Shown in pieces: positions 47,707 to 59,734 of a DNA stretch of 64,000 nucleotides (position 1 is its first letter; the number at the start of each line of letters is the position of its first letter). The position numbers and the translations under genes are program-made. The stretch covers positions 2,885,501 through 2,949,500 of the forward strand of contig JAMPIT010000417.1 of the NCBI GenBank assembly GCA_026261815.1, in the 5' to 3' direction. The notes below the pieces were generated by a model that was given only the letters and a program-made list of their open reading frames with translations, made no database searches and was not told the DNA's origin. This stretch comes from Monarcha castaneiventris obscurior. Its lineage: Eukaryota; Chordata; Aves; Passeriformes; Monarchidae.

Positions 47707-47738
47707 AAGAAAAAAAAAGAAAAAAGAAAAAGAAAAGA
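47707..47738. repeat. A-rich tract
   Basis: About 32 bases of A with occasional G follow the stop codon of the small ORF. This is either a simple repeat or a decayed poly-A tail. Confidence 0.85.
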
Positions 47739-50699
47739 TAAATACATGAATTTAAAGCAAGGCAAGATATCTGGTAAGTATTTTTATTGCATTTGGCTGC
47801 TTGAGATGGAAGACTGTTTTTAGTTATAAGTATCTGCTATAAGCAAGATTTGAATGTGGGGATTTTGTGAAGTTTTTTAATTACAGAAAAATTTCATGCC
47901 TATTTTTGCATATCCAACTTTGATAGCTTTATTTTTTTTTTTCTTTTTTTTGTTGTGCTGTTATTGTTAGTGTGCAAGCTTTCCAAGTCTGATGTTTCAA
48001 GATGCTCAAAAGAGCACTGTTATTCCCATGCTCTTGGAATATAAACATGCCCATGGGTAATACATATTATTGTATATTACATATACATACACGAAAGCAG
48101 GCTTTAAAATTTGTTTTAGTATGGCAGTTTTCAAATATGCTGATAATGACCCAAGCCAGGCAAGTGTTTTCTGACTGTTTCAAGGTCTCAAAACAGTGTG
48201 AATGTTTTAACTCTTATTGAATAAGTTTATATATGAAGATTTAATCTATGACAGCTGACAGCATAAAGTTATTTGGCTATAAATGTGAGAGGCCAGAGGA
48301 ATTCTTGATTATATTCCGATTTCATAGTACACTGGTGAATGCTACTATAGTGTGTGCTTGTGTTATCAACAGAAAGATTCCAGGTTAACAGTACAGAAAG
48401 AGAGACAATGCAATCCTGTCAGAAGCAGGTCAGTCTTTCAGTAAAAAATATAACTCTAAGAAAAGATATAGTTTGACTTATTGGCTTCATTGCAGCTTTT
48501 TATACATACAATGAAAACCAATTATCTGTGGAGGAAATTTGACTTTGTGGAATGGAATTAAATTGCTTTTTAAAGGCTTGCTTAAACAGCACTACCTGGA
48601 GGGAAGTCCAATAACATTCTTAGCTCTGAATTGTAATGACTTTGCTACATTAATAAATCAGGTTGTGTTCTGGCTTTTATCAAAAGATTCCAAGGAAGAA
48701 AACTATCCACGGCAGGTTGAAGCTACAGGGGCAGTCCTGACTTGCTTTTCTCCATCCAGCTACTTCAAAAAGTGTCCCTTCAAAAAACAGCAGCTCCCAG
48801 GGATCAGTGCTTAAGGCGGTAAGTCCAAATCCATCCAAGGTGATGAAAACAAGTGATAAATATTAATTCCTGCTAACAAGTGAATTGTCAAACTGGAATA
48901 TCTGTGATGTAGTGTGCCTAGTTAAATCACTGTACTTAAGGAAGCGGGGGGGGGGGAATCTTATTCATGTTCAACACATTTGGGGTGGTGTTGATACTGT
49001 TTTGGGGGTTTGGGGTATGTTTTGTGAGTTTTTTCTTTGGGGATTTTATAAAGAAAATATCTTTTGCTATTTATTCTCTTTATCTTTTGTCTTGATATGG
49101 AGCTGGGTACAAGATTGACTTCAAAAGTAAACTTTATCAAAAGAGATCATTTAATTCACTCTCCATGTGTGAATATACCCTGTTGCTATAATTCATGTAC
49201 TACTAGTTAGCTAATGTTTGGGCTCAGCGTTGAATGGAGGGAGGTTTCACGACATATGTATTGGGACTCAGAGTCTGAAACTTTACAAAAAGAAAAGGAT
49301 TTATTTGAACAGTGCTGATGTTAAATCTAAAGTAATTGGGCGAGAACAAAAAAGAAGATACTGTCACCTTTGACTCATTTTCTCCAACAGATCACATATT
49401 GGACGTGTAATCTGTAGGAGGAATGTGAACTGGTGAAATGTACCTCTGATGTTGGTTTCCTATGCCTTTATGTAGAATGTTTGTAATTATCTTGCTGAGT
49501 CGTAATCCCTGACATTTGCTTTCACAAAGCATCTAGTGGAGAATGCAATACTCTAATTATGTTTCTGTGAAAGAGTTGAGGGGAAAAAAAAGTTGTGCTC
49601 CGTAGAACAGCATTTTAAAGAAAAGCAATTTCATTAATAATATACATAACAATTTTTGGGAAGGTTAGGGATTCTTTATCAACTGTAATCCCAGGTTTTT
49701 TATATTGAAGTATACAAACGTAGTTGAATGTATGTTAATCGTAATTTCTTTTCTAAACTACATACTTTACTTGCCTCCACCCAAAGCAAAATAGGGACTG
49801 GCTTCTGTAGAAATATTGTTACATCTTATCTTACATTTTCCAGTATTTTCTGAGATAAATGAAGTCTAGTTACTACGTAATCAATAAACATATTATAGTT
49901 AAAAAAAAAAAAAATCAGTGCTTTCTTATATGATGTTTTACACTAGCTTTTATATTAAGGAAATGGAGACCAAGAATAACAATGAGTTGAATTTGAATTG
50001 CACTTCATGAAGATCGCCTCCTGTTACATTCTTTTCTATAGGGAACTAGCCACAAACAATGTGAAGTTGTGAAACTGACTTTTGATAACAGAGAGAGCTC
50101 ACTTTTTATAGATAGGTTTGTCCACAAAGTGGGGCAAAAGGTTAATTGAGGTTGCATATTTGAATACATTATGTGCATTTCACCTCTCTAAGACAGCTAC
50201 TGAAACACAGTGTTTTTTTCATATCTGGTATGAATAATTTCTAAATACAAAGGTATTTACTACAGAATCATTAAAATGGAGTCTCCAAAGGAAAATGGAT
50301 ACGTGATACTGATGTGTGCCTTTGTTTGCCAAAGTGGGGCTGTGTGGATTAGCTGAAAGAAATGACTCCAGCAGTCTGTTCTCAAGCAAATTTCTCAGAT
50401 GCAGAATTGTTACGCACAACATACCTGGCTTTCTTTATGCTCTCTTTGGGGAAATCGATTCAAACTGTTCAAATATTCCATGGTACGTGAGATTAGTTAC
50501 CCAATGTTGTGCCCATAATGTCTGCTTTTAGTAGATGACTTGTACAATGAAAAAAAAAAAGCAAAAGGGAAAAAGCCTTCCTTTTCTTCCCCCTTAAGTG
50601 GCCCCTCCCACTTTGTGCTTGTGTGGATTTCGTTGTTTAAAATGAAAGAAAAAAGAGAGAAAAAACCCAAAACTAGAGCCAATCAGTGTAAACAAACAT
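47739..50699. other. Unique non-coding sequence
   Basis: No gene is recognised. An 11-nt G run lies at 48946-48956 and an A run at about 49900-49914. A 91-codon plus-strand frame at 48539-48814 has no recognisable product. Confidence 0.5.
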
Positions 50700-51058
50700 C
50701 ATCCTTTACATAAGTCCCATAATGTGTACTTCACAGCAAGATATCTGTTACTGGTGACTTGGGGTAGACTTGACAGGGAAGAGTGGCCATTGTCCCTCTC
50801 AAAGGTGACCTCCAGAGACTGAAAGTCTTTGGGCAGAATACTTCTCCTCAGTCTTTTCTCAAAACCTGAAGAAAGATGTTTCCCCTCATGAATGCAGCCT
50901 GGGGATTGCTCCAGTAAAAGCAGGGAGGGTTTCTGAGGAAGAGGAGAAGGTCACACCTTCATATCAAGCACCAACATCTCTTCCCATGAAGTGCCCAGCT
51001 CCAACATGAGATCCCTCCAGAAAGTTTTCATTCTCCTCGTCCCATGAAGGGGTATTTA

Positions 51059-51457
51059 CTAATACTGTGTGGCTTTTGAATGGCATATGTGTTTGTGGAG
51101 ATAGCGAGCCAGCAGCAGATGAGCACGTACCAGGGTAACACAGCACTGCAAGATGTGTGGGATCCTTGATTCCCGGTGAAATACTCCAGGGTTATTACAC
51201 TTAGCAAGGCCTTGCCAGAGGTTGAAATCAAGTGTGACCATGCTCAGGAGCTTGTCACGTGTTCCTTGGCGGGGCTTCAGAGCTGGCTTTCCATGGCATG
51301 GTACTGGTGGTCTCTGTTTGGCAGCGGAGTACACGTGCTGGGCAGGGTAGGTGTTTCCAGACGGTAACGTGGACACCTTCTCACAGCTTTTCCATGCTGT
51401 ACACCAGTAGCAGAGCATCTTCCTGGCATATAGTTCTCCAGAAATTTTAAATTCCAT
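51059..51457 (-). other. 132-codon ORF, function unknown
   Basis: A minus-strand frame begins with a genuine ATG (51455-51457; MEFKISGELYARKMLCYWCT) and runs 132 codons. The translation has cysteine, lysine and arginine throughout but no recognisable domain, signal peptide or repeat. The region is richer in GC than its surroundings, which lengthens frames by chance. It lies 77 bp from a second long minus-strand frame in a different register. It could be an exon, a decayed gene or an accident of composition. Confidence 0.12.
51256..51337. promoter_or_regulatory. Pair of CACGTG E-boxes
   Basis: Two palindromic E-boxes, CACGTG at 51256-51261 and 51332-51337, lie 76 bp apart in a locally CpG-enriched stretch. 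CpG-containing hexamers are rare in this window, so the pair is mildly notable. Binding by bHLH factors is inference. Confidence 0.25.
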
Positions 51458-51534
51458 TTAGTGGGAAGAGTTTGTTACGAGTTTCCTCAAATAGAAGGGA
51501 AGCTGGTGCACAATGCTGCAGAATTCATAATAAA

Positions 51535-52068
51535 TTAATCTTTTTGCTTAAGAACGCTATTAAATTGCAAACATATTTGTAAATGAAAGGTTTTTCCTAC
51601 ATAATGCCAGGCATTTACATAAATTGATGATAAAAAGACAGTCCAAAGATTATGTCTGTCATAAAGGACTATATTCCAATTGATATGAAAGAGAGATTCT
51701 GGAATTAAACAGCAACAAGGTTTCTGAATGCAGAGTCCTCGTTTAAAATGCATTGAGTAGGCTAGAGGTATTCTGCCACACAGGGTGTTACACTGAATAA
51801 CACTGATTTGCTTTCCTGTTTGTGTCTGTTTCCTCGCTGCACTGGATGAATTCTGAATGGCTCTGAATGCCTGGCATTTTGGTAGGAATGTAATTAAATT
51901 CTCAAACATGCAGAAAAGGTTGCTTTGAAACACTCCAAAGTGACCACTGGCAACTTTCAAATAAATCACGCGCAGTTTTTTTAGCATGTCATTTGGAAGT
52001 TGCTGATAAAATGACTGTGTATTTGTAATGGGTAGGAAGGCTTCTCTGAGTTGGTAAGAGTCTGTCAA
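51535..52068 (-). other. 177-codon open frame, function unknown
   Basis: This is the longest stop-free frame outside low-complexity sequence. The first in-frame codon usable as a start is TTG. The first ATG is at 51985-51987, giving a 150-codon product that starts MLKKLRVIYLKVASGHFGVF. With roughly 7% stop codons expected in such AT-rich DNA, a run this long is expected well under once per window by a crude hand estimate. The translation is rich in Phe, Cys and Leu and shows no domain I recognise. Splice sites, a promoter and a poly-A signal were not identified. A conserved non-coding block or an accident is as likely as a gene. Confidence 0.15.
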
Positions 52069-53069
52069 GGTAAAATACTGCTTTTGACATCATGTCTCTA
52101 ATTTGCACTTGTGTTAGCAGTCTCAATTTTTTTTTTTTTAACTGTGAATTTTATAAATCTGATTTTTTTTTGCCACTTGAAAACATTGCTGGTAATTTTT
52201 AACCTTTACACCTTAAACTTGCCTTAAAGTGATCCAAGCCACCCACCCTAAGGCAAGTATACCCATGCATATACACATCCTACTGCAATCTGCCTGAAAT
52301 GAAATTAAGACTGAGTGACACAGAAGAAGGGAAAAAGTGGTTTTGAGCTGAAGTCTGCACCTGGTTTGAACTTATACAATAGTTTTACAGAATAAAGAAT
52401 GATTAGCTTTTCATACAAAAATGCATTGCTTTCTAAAAGTCAAGCACAGAGTGTAAATGTCAGGATATTTCCTCTAACAGCTTCATTGACCGTGTCTTTG
52501 CAACTAAATGCTTAAGCTCCATGTCATATAAAATTTAAAAAAACCCAGAAATTTTTATGCAAATAAAATCTCCTTATAGAAATATATAACTGCTATGAGA
52601 CTGAAATGAGTATCTCTGCTCTTTATGCCAGCTAATTACTATCTACTTGCTCTAGCACAATTTGCTACTGGAGATGCTAACTTCTTTTTCAGTCAATGCT
52701 TAAAATGTATGTCTGGTGGAAAGACTGCTGAAGCTTTTGCACTAAATTTCTGTGTTTCTTAATACCTAGATTATTTGAGCAAGGAGGCATGTTATCTATT
52801 CCAACAGTTTAATATCCCCATGAATGATGAAAATTCAGAGGAAGGCAGAGCAGGACTTATTTCCCTTACAGGACTGGAATCCTTTTTTGCTCCTGGAGTG
52901 TGCTATTGCTGTGTTGTCCAGCACCAGACTAGATGAGATTTCAAAATGAAAGTCAGTACTCCTAAATTTGCATAGGACTCCTGCCTATGTACATGAAATA
53001 ATTTTCTTAACAAAGCTAGAACAATTTACTGATTTTCTTTTTTTCCCTTCCCTGTCCCTTCCTCTCCAG
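52069..53069. other. Unique non-coding sequence
   Basis: No gene is recognised. Poly-T runs occur at about 52129-52141 and 52162-52172. The final 35 bases form an exceptionally long polypyrimidine tract ending CCTCTCCAG. Confidence 0.5.
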
Positions 53070-53398
53070 GGCAAAAGGAGATCTTTGTAAAAAGTGAAGT
53101 GCTAGTAAATAAAGAGTTAAACCGAAAGCAGGCTCACTGGTTTGTTGAGATCTGTCAGAGTCTGAGTGGCTGGCTACATATCTGTCTCAGGAACAATAGC
53201 TACCTGTATTCTGCACGGGCTGCTGGGCAGGCACTAGCAGTCTGGAGAAGGTCTGCCTCTGTTAGAGGCTTTTTAGTGGGAATCCCTAATGACAGCCCTA
53301 CTTCTCATTGGGAGGGGGAAAGAAATCTTGTCTACTCTGTTGATGAGGGACAGAGCTTTGATCATTTTCATTCAGCCTTGACTTGGCCTGAGGTTTAG
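53070..53398 (+). other. Candidate exon behind a very strong acceptor
   Basis: More than 25 nearly uninterrupted pyrimidines end in CCTCTCCAG at 53069, an almost ideal 3' splice site. One frame then stays open for 109 codons (QKEIFVKSEVLVNKELNRKQ...), ending at a TAG at 53396-53398. The other frames close within about ten codons. Possible internal donors are modest: AAG|GTCTGC near 53250 and CTA|GTAAAT near 53104. If real, it would be a terminal exon or a longer internal exon. I do not recognise the peptide. Confidence 0.2.
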
Positions 53399-53432
53399 GT
53401 TCCCAGTCCTGAAGTCAGCAGGCTCTCTTTTC

Positions 53433-53468
53433 TCACACGCACACACACTCGCACACCCACACACACCC
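53433..53468. repeat. Imperfect (CA)n microsatellite
   Basis: The sequence is CACACGCACACACACTCGC followed by further CA-rich units ending CACCCC. Confidence 0.9.
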
Positions 53469-53929
53469 CTTTGCTGGTCTGTGCAGGCAGATTAGTGTCA
53501 CGGCTGTAACTGAGGCACACAGCAATAAACATAGCAGAACCAATCTCCATGGTGGCAAGAGGGGGCACTGGAGGTGACAACAATGGAGAAGGATCTTTCT
53601 TCTGACAAGTTTTAGGTAAGAGACACTATTTATACCCTCTGCCAAGTATTTTATAGCCTTCTAAATAAGTTAGAAATTGGTAGATTGCAAACGTGCCTTG
53701 TTATAGAAATATCTCAGTTTACTGCCGTATCCAGGCTGTTACTAGCGTTTAATCTGTAATTGTCGTGCTTTGTGCTATGAGAATGTTTGCAGACAGCAGA
53801 CAGGCTTTTTTTTGTGCAAGTGGTGGCTACTGTAGTTATATTATTGAAAATATAAGATATTTGCATTTTTAAAATTTATTTTGGCAATGTTAAAATTATG
53901 CTTAGCTATCATAAATACCCATATCTGAT

Positions 53930-54960
53930 AAAATGTTGTGTAGCTGATAGCGCACATGCAATATTAAAACAGTGCTCCCTCAACCCTAATTTGTAATTAT
54001 TTTTACACCCTTAACTGCACTAGGGTCAGAGAGTTTTAAAAATTAATGAGGTTCCCTGCTGAGTTCACATAGTATAATCTACATGAGTTGTTGCTGCAGA
54101 GGGCTGAAATTATTGCTGCATGTTTTTAATTAGGTGCAGAATTTTTGTTTCGATATATTTCTGTCGAGCACTCCTTTAAAGATCAATTTATGCAACCTCC
54201 AGTAAGAAGGGAATGACAATCCAGTTTTAATAACGACAAACTGAGCATGGGAAATACAGGGCATACAGTGGCAATACAACACAAACATTTGCTGGATGTG
54301 TTTTTTGATTTCATGTGTTAGATCTGTGTTAGATCCCTGCAGCTGTGATCAGCTTCACCTATTTACAAATAACTACTGCTCGAGGGAGAGGAAAACGAGC
54401 AATACTTAGTGCTTTGTGTGAGATTGGAGTAATAGGTTACTGATGTGTTTGTAACATTAAAAAGAATCGTTCGAGTACTTGAAAAAAAATATAAAAGAGA
54501 AGAGGAACAGTGCGAAAAGAAGCAGTAAAAATGAAATAGTGTACTATCCCTTTTCCTGGAAACACGAGACAGATAGTATCATCAGTGCTCCTGGAAAGTA
54601 GAATTTGCTGAATATCCTCAAATGGAAGGACTCAAAGGAAAGGGGGAGGGAGCTGTTTACTACGAAATTTCCATATTGAAATTGTCAAAGTTTCATACCG
54701 CAAGATTTAAAGTGTTGTTTATTATTTATTATAATCTACAGTGCATTATGTTTAAATGGCAAGCATTTTAAAGCTGAGTATGGTGTAATCACTGCTAAAG
54801 ACATGTCTTCCATTTGCAAGACCCACTCTGAGCTTCCTGTGATATATTGTTATGTAAATACGGTGCAGCAAGGGAAAGCAGCACTATGGAGATTCAATTT
54901 ACTTTGAAAGTTGTTCATTATGGAAGGGATGAATGTTATTTATTGGATGTGAATCAAAGG
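53930..54960. other. Block resembling conserved non-coding DNA
   Basis: There is no gene here. The sequence is complex and non-repetitive, with several homeodomain-like cores (TTTTAATTAGG, AAATTAATGAGG), a TTATGTAAAT octamer-like element and an ATTTGCAAG motif. Some CpGs are retained (for example ATCGTTCGAG). This combination is typical of developmental enhancers in vertebrates, but it is a visual judgement without alignment. Confidence 0.2.
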
Positions 54961-55507
54961 CTAGAAATGACTTTTTCACTGTGAAGTCTATTGTGATGGG
55001 TGCAGCGTGATCTAATCTTTTTAATTTTGGCTTTCACACCAGTGGAGATGAAAAGAGATCTGAGCTCATTTATTGGTTGCTAAGTCTTACTGAAGGCCTA
55101 AGTACCATTCTTGGTTGCTATGGCCAATCTGACCTCAATCTATGCAGTTTTAGGGACTTAAGCAATCCCTTTTTTATTTAGGAGCATGTACCTTGATTTA
55201 TGTCCAAAATTGTGCCTGAATGTCTTTGTCTACAAGTGATAAATGGTGGTGTACAATTCATCAGTTCTTACAAGTAAACACTGCTGTCCCACTAAAAATA
55301 TGTTTTGTTCTGAGTTAATGGTATGGAACAAGCCAGTCTCCACAAATAGCTATCTTTTATTGTGGAGAGCCACTGAAAGTTGGAGCAAAGTGAAGGAAAT
55401 TGGCATTCATCTTCTCTGCCATTAGCATTTCATTTGTGCTCTCTGGTGATGAGACTGTGTGTCCATGGACAATGAAAGGCTAGCATTGTGTTTCCCTGCC
55501 TGAATAT

Positions 55508-55523
55508 ATAATTGATCAATTAT
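55508..55523. promoter_or_regulatory. 16-bp perfect palindrome with TAAT cores
   Basis: ATAATTGATCAATTAT equals its own reverse complement and contains TAATTGATCAATTA, two inverted homeodomain cores. It could be a paired homeodomain site, but it could also be chance in AT-rich DNA. Confidence 0.3.
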
Positions 55524-55950
55524 GAATTTATTTATTCTGAACAGATATTAAAAAGTCACGAAATATGATTTCTTATGCTGTTTGCCTGCCACTTTCTTGT
55601 TCCTAACAGTAGAAGTATTTGCATTCAAATAAACTGTGTCTTAGCTGCAGGAAATTCTCAGTTTCCTAGGCAAGTTCCTTGTTTTTGAGTAATATCAGAT
55701 ATATGAAACTTCTAGACATGTACTACTTGTCTGGTTCTGAGTGGTGCTTAGTCTTTCATCTATATTAGAACTTCTTTCAGAAGGAGCTGTTCTGAGAGGT
55801 AATTGAGAATATAGAATGGTTTTTATAATATGTGTAGTAATTTTTTTTCATCGAAATTGCTGGTAGCCATTCAAGATGCACAGACACTGAACAAATGTGA
55901 TACAGAATACACAGTAGTAAAAGCAAAATATTTTGCTGAGTTTCTGGTCA

Positions 55951-55974
55951 TTATTCTTATTATTATTATTATTT
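55951..55974. repeat. (ATT)n microsatellite
   Basis: About seven TTA units occur with one C interruption. Confidence 0.88.
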
Positions 55975-58900
55975 AGGGGGTTTTTGTTAGGGTTTTTTTT
56001 AGATAGAGTAGTAATAAATACGTAAAACTATATGAAGCTGGGTGTTAATATGGCTCCTGCAAAATTTGCTACTGTAGATTTACTAGTCCGTGGAGGGAAA
56101 ATCAGATCAATTGTTGATTTTAGTATAATAAGCATATTGTTTAAAAACCCAAAACTTTTTCTTTTTAAAAATGTAAGGAATAGCTGGATATAATAGAGTT
56201 CTGTATAGCTTTGGACAAAAATCCTTCTTCAGCTGCATGCCTTTTAAAACTAGTGTATTAGAAGAAAAAGTAGTATTTCCAGAAGCCTGATTTATTTTCA
56301 TAGCTTATTTTCAATATTAGGCTACAGCGAGGGTTAGTATTTTAATTGAGGCAATTTTTAGTCCTCCTGAGGTGGATTTTTAAAATTTGAATCTACGGTG
56401 GTAACAGATTTTCCCCATATACTCAGTAGATGATAGTTGTTGAAATCAATTCTCAGAGATGGAATTTACAAAGGCTTCTGGAAATACTGAGCTGCTTTGC
56501 AGCATCAGATTGATAGCAGAATTTGCAGAGGTAGTTCCTTGGGGTTAGTTCACAATTGTGCTACTGCTTCAGGGCTTTTAAGAGTTATTAGCAGCTATTG
56601 CTAAAAATGGTCCAGGATGTTAGTTAGAGAACTAACCTGGATTTTTTTTTTTGTAAAGGTGCTTTGTAATAGTCCAGGGTTCACCTGCCGTCTGCTTTAT
56701 ACAATAAGAAACTCTTAAATCAGTCCTGCACACTTGGAAGTAGATTGATGAGATTTAATATAAGCACTACCAAACAAAAAGACCATGTTTTTTAAAGAGA
56801 GCTCTCTTAGAAAAAAAAATTAAAAATACTAATCAAGAGTAAGTTATTTTTACTATAATGTGTTTAAGTGTTTACTATTTGTTTCTACAAATGTAAGGAA
56901 AGAATACCTACTTCACTAATCTTATGAAAATTTTTCATTTGATAGGGCAGCGACTAAAGAAGCTTTGTTGAAGGGTTTATATCTTTTGTCTTTTGCACAC
57001 CTGTGTTTAAGTTAACTGCTTTCTGAATGCAGAGGCAGCAATTGCTTTTGGAGTAAGGGTTTGTAGGATCAGGACAGACAGTATGTCCTTACCCTTCTTG
57101 TTACAATTTGGTCATCCAAAATGCAAGTATAGTATGAAATACTCTCTTCAAAGCTACAGAATTCTGCTTAAAAGAATAGAATGCAGACATTCTCTCTTTG
57201 TATTTCAGTAGAGCATAATAAAAGAGTGTGGATTAACTGGCAAAAATGTCATTACCACCTTGGTGGAGTGCCTAAGTGAGAGGAAAAAATCATTACTATT
57301 TTTTGGGAGCACCTTCAGCTTATGAAACAAGTTTCCTTTACTGGTAGTACAGTTTTAATTTTTTTAGCAGACTTTCCATTTATGAAAATACATAACTAAG
57401 ATCCATCAAATTGCAATTTGTTGCAAGAAAACAGGAAAAAATTATAAGCTTATTTTAATCAGTGGTCATCTGTGAATAAAGTCATTATTCTTTCTTGTCA
57501 ACAGCTGCCTTATTAGATAATTTATAGTCCAGGTTTCGAAATAAAGGTAAAAGAGTAGAAAACCCCTGTATTTTTGCTCTATTAAGTGCATGATTTTGCA
57601 TGTAATCTTGCCAGTAACATGTAGATATTTTGGATATACTCACTGTGAACTGTTAACTAATAGTCTGCTTTGAAAGCAGAATAAAGGAATATATCATAAT
57701 ATGTATAAATAAGTGCATGATCATAAATCTTGCTGGTTTCCTTTTCCTTCCGTCATGTTTTCCATGGGATGTACACATGTTCTTCCACATGTACCAAGAG
57801 TGAACAAGCTGTGACATGTAAAACCAGTTCCCCTGATTTTTGAATTTTGGATGAAGCCAAAACTTTACAAGAATAAATTTCTGCAAGGTACACCTAATTT
57901 TGACTAAGGTTTTTCCTACCCCTACTAGGCTACAGTAGGTCATGCACTAGTAAAATAATGCGAAGGAATTATAAACTAAATGTGTTGGGGTTTTTTTTCT
58001 GCCTTTGACTTTTCTGGCAGCTTTGGCACATGTTGGGGACACCAAATGAGGTAGCTTCCAGAAAACGTCTGTCTTACCCAGCCTGCTCTTGCCCCTGGCC
58101 ATCAATATTGAGCAAAGTGTTGGGTTTATTGGTAAAAGCCCTTGGCTCCTCTTCCCTTCAACTAGGACAACAGAGTCACCCACTTGAGTCTGGGGCAATC
58201 CTCTTGCTCTCACACAAGCAAACACCACGTATTTGTCTCTATCACAGTCAATGTTTGTTGTCACACATGCATTTGTATTTACCTAATTGATATAAGGCTA
58301 CTAATGTATTCTTACTCTTAATTTCCTAGTGTAATTTGCTGTAGCTCAGTGTCTGACTCTCCACAGTTCTTGCCTCTCTCTTGAGCTATCTTATTGACTA
58401 AAGTCTTGTAGAGGATGGAAACAGTGTCTGGGTGGCTCATGTTGTTATTTTGCCTACAGAGGAGGACTTTTAAATTTGATAATGAACAGCACAGACCCCT
58501 TTAACATCTGATGGTTGACCCAGGTATCATCAATGTGTCATCCCTCCTCTCCTTCTCATAGTGGCTATTGTCTGTATATCACTCTGCTGACCAAAGATGC
58601 TTGAGAGTAGTTTGTATTAAATAATCCATTACTCAGTAATGGTCTTCCTGTGCACTTAATGAGATAGGGGTCCTATCAAGAAGAGAAAAAAGATAGCAGT
58701 GTAATTAAACATGGTATAATGAGGTCCAGTTCTGATTTCATCATCAACCTTAATTTTGGTTCCTCTCTTGTTTATTTGATAATTCTATACCCTCTATCAT
58801 AATCTTTAATATTAATTTCTGTGTGTTTATATAGAGAGAATGTGTGTGTGGTTAACTTAAAGTTTGTGAGAATTGTGGCTTTGAATAGCATCCATTTTGT

Positions 58901-59466
58901 TGAAATGAGCTGGCAACTAAAATATACCAACAAGGTTGTCTGAATATTCTTTCCCACATTGTTTTGTTTGCTGTAAATCAATAGATTCTACCAGAGCCTG
59001 CCTGAGCAAGAGCACTTCGCTTTGTCTCTCTCTATCAATTTCATAATCTTCAATCATCTTGATGATACTATTGACCAATTATATCAAATGTTTTCATGCC
59101 TCAAGCACAGGGTGACATATTGTCACCTCTCTTCAGAAGGCAAGGAAGAAGTAGTTACCATCTCTTTGGCTGGAGATATTTTGGGCCACTTGCTCTATAA
59201 TTTGAGTCTGCTTGAACTGCAGGCCAAGCTGTCCTCCACTAAACTAAATACCTCTGTGATTTGAAGCACCTGAGGAGGGGTCACCTGGTTAGCAGCACTG
59301 TGATTGTGTGCATGGAGTGAGCAGGAGCCTTTCATTGCAGCAGCTTTGCTGCCCTGGGCCAGAAGTACCACAGAAACTGCTGGTCCTGTCTCCTCTTTGT
59401 TGTAGAAAGAGCCTATAAAGCTTTGCTTGATCAACTGAAAACTGATCTTCCTTTTCTTTCCCTTGT

Positions 59467-59734
59467 AGGGTTAGTTTTCAGATGGATCAATCACCTGATC
59501 CAGCTGACTGCATGGCTGCTCACATCCTGGTGCCTGCATTGGAGAGGCAGCTTTAGCAGGGCACGAGGCTGGAGAGGGCAGCTCAGCCCTTTGGGCCCCG
59601 TCTATCCTGGGCCCTCAGCAGGAGCTAAAGCAGTGTTTGTGGACAGGCAGCTCCGTTACACTCCCTTGCCCTTCTTGCTCCTGCACTTTTTGGAGCAAAC
59701 ACCACCTGCCTTGGTGATTTTGAGTGTCAAATAA
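59467..59734 (+). other. GC-rich open segment after strong acceptor
   Basis: A strong acceptor (CTTTCCCTTGTAG) precedes a locally GC-rich stretch. One frame remains open for about 88 codons (LVFRWINHLIQLTAWLLTSW...) to a TAA. A second frame is open for 28 codons (MDQSPDPADCMAAHILVPAL within it). There is no good donor. High GC alone lengthens frames, and an old GC-rich repeat is a reasonable alternative. The product is unrecognised. Confidence 0.12.

Larger units (their letters stand above)
54961..59444. other. Unique non-coding sequence
   Basis: No gene is recognised. Contents include a 16-bp palindrome at 55508-55523, an (ATT)n run at 55951-55974, and an exon-like 64-nt segment at 58460-58523 that is closed in all frames. 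Confidence 0.5.

Noticed and set aside
58460..58523. 64-nt exon with good acceptor (TTGCCTACAG) and donor (CAG|GTATCA)
   Set aside because: All three frames contain stop codons. It shows that paired splice-like sites occur by chance here.
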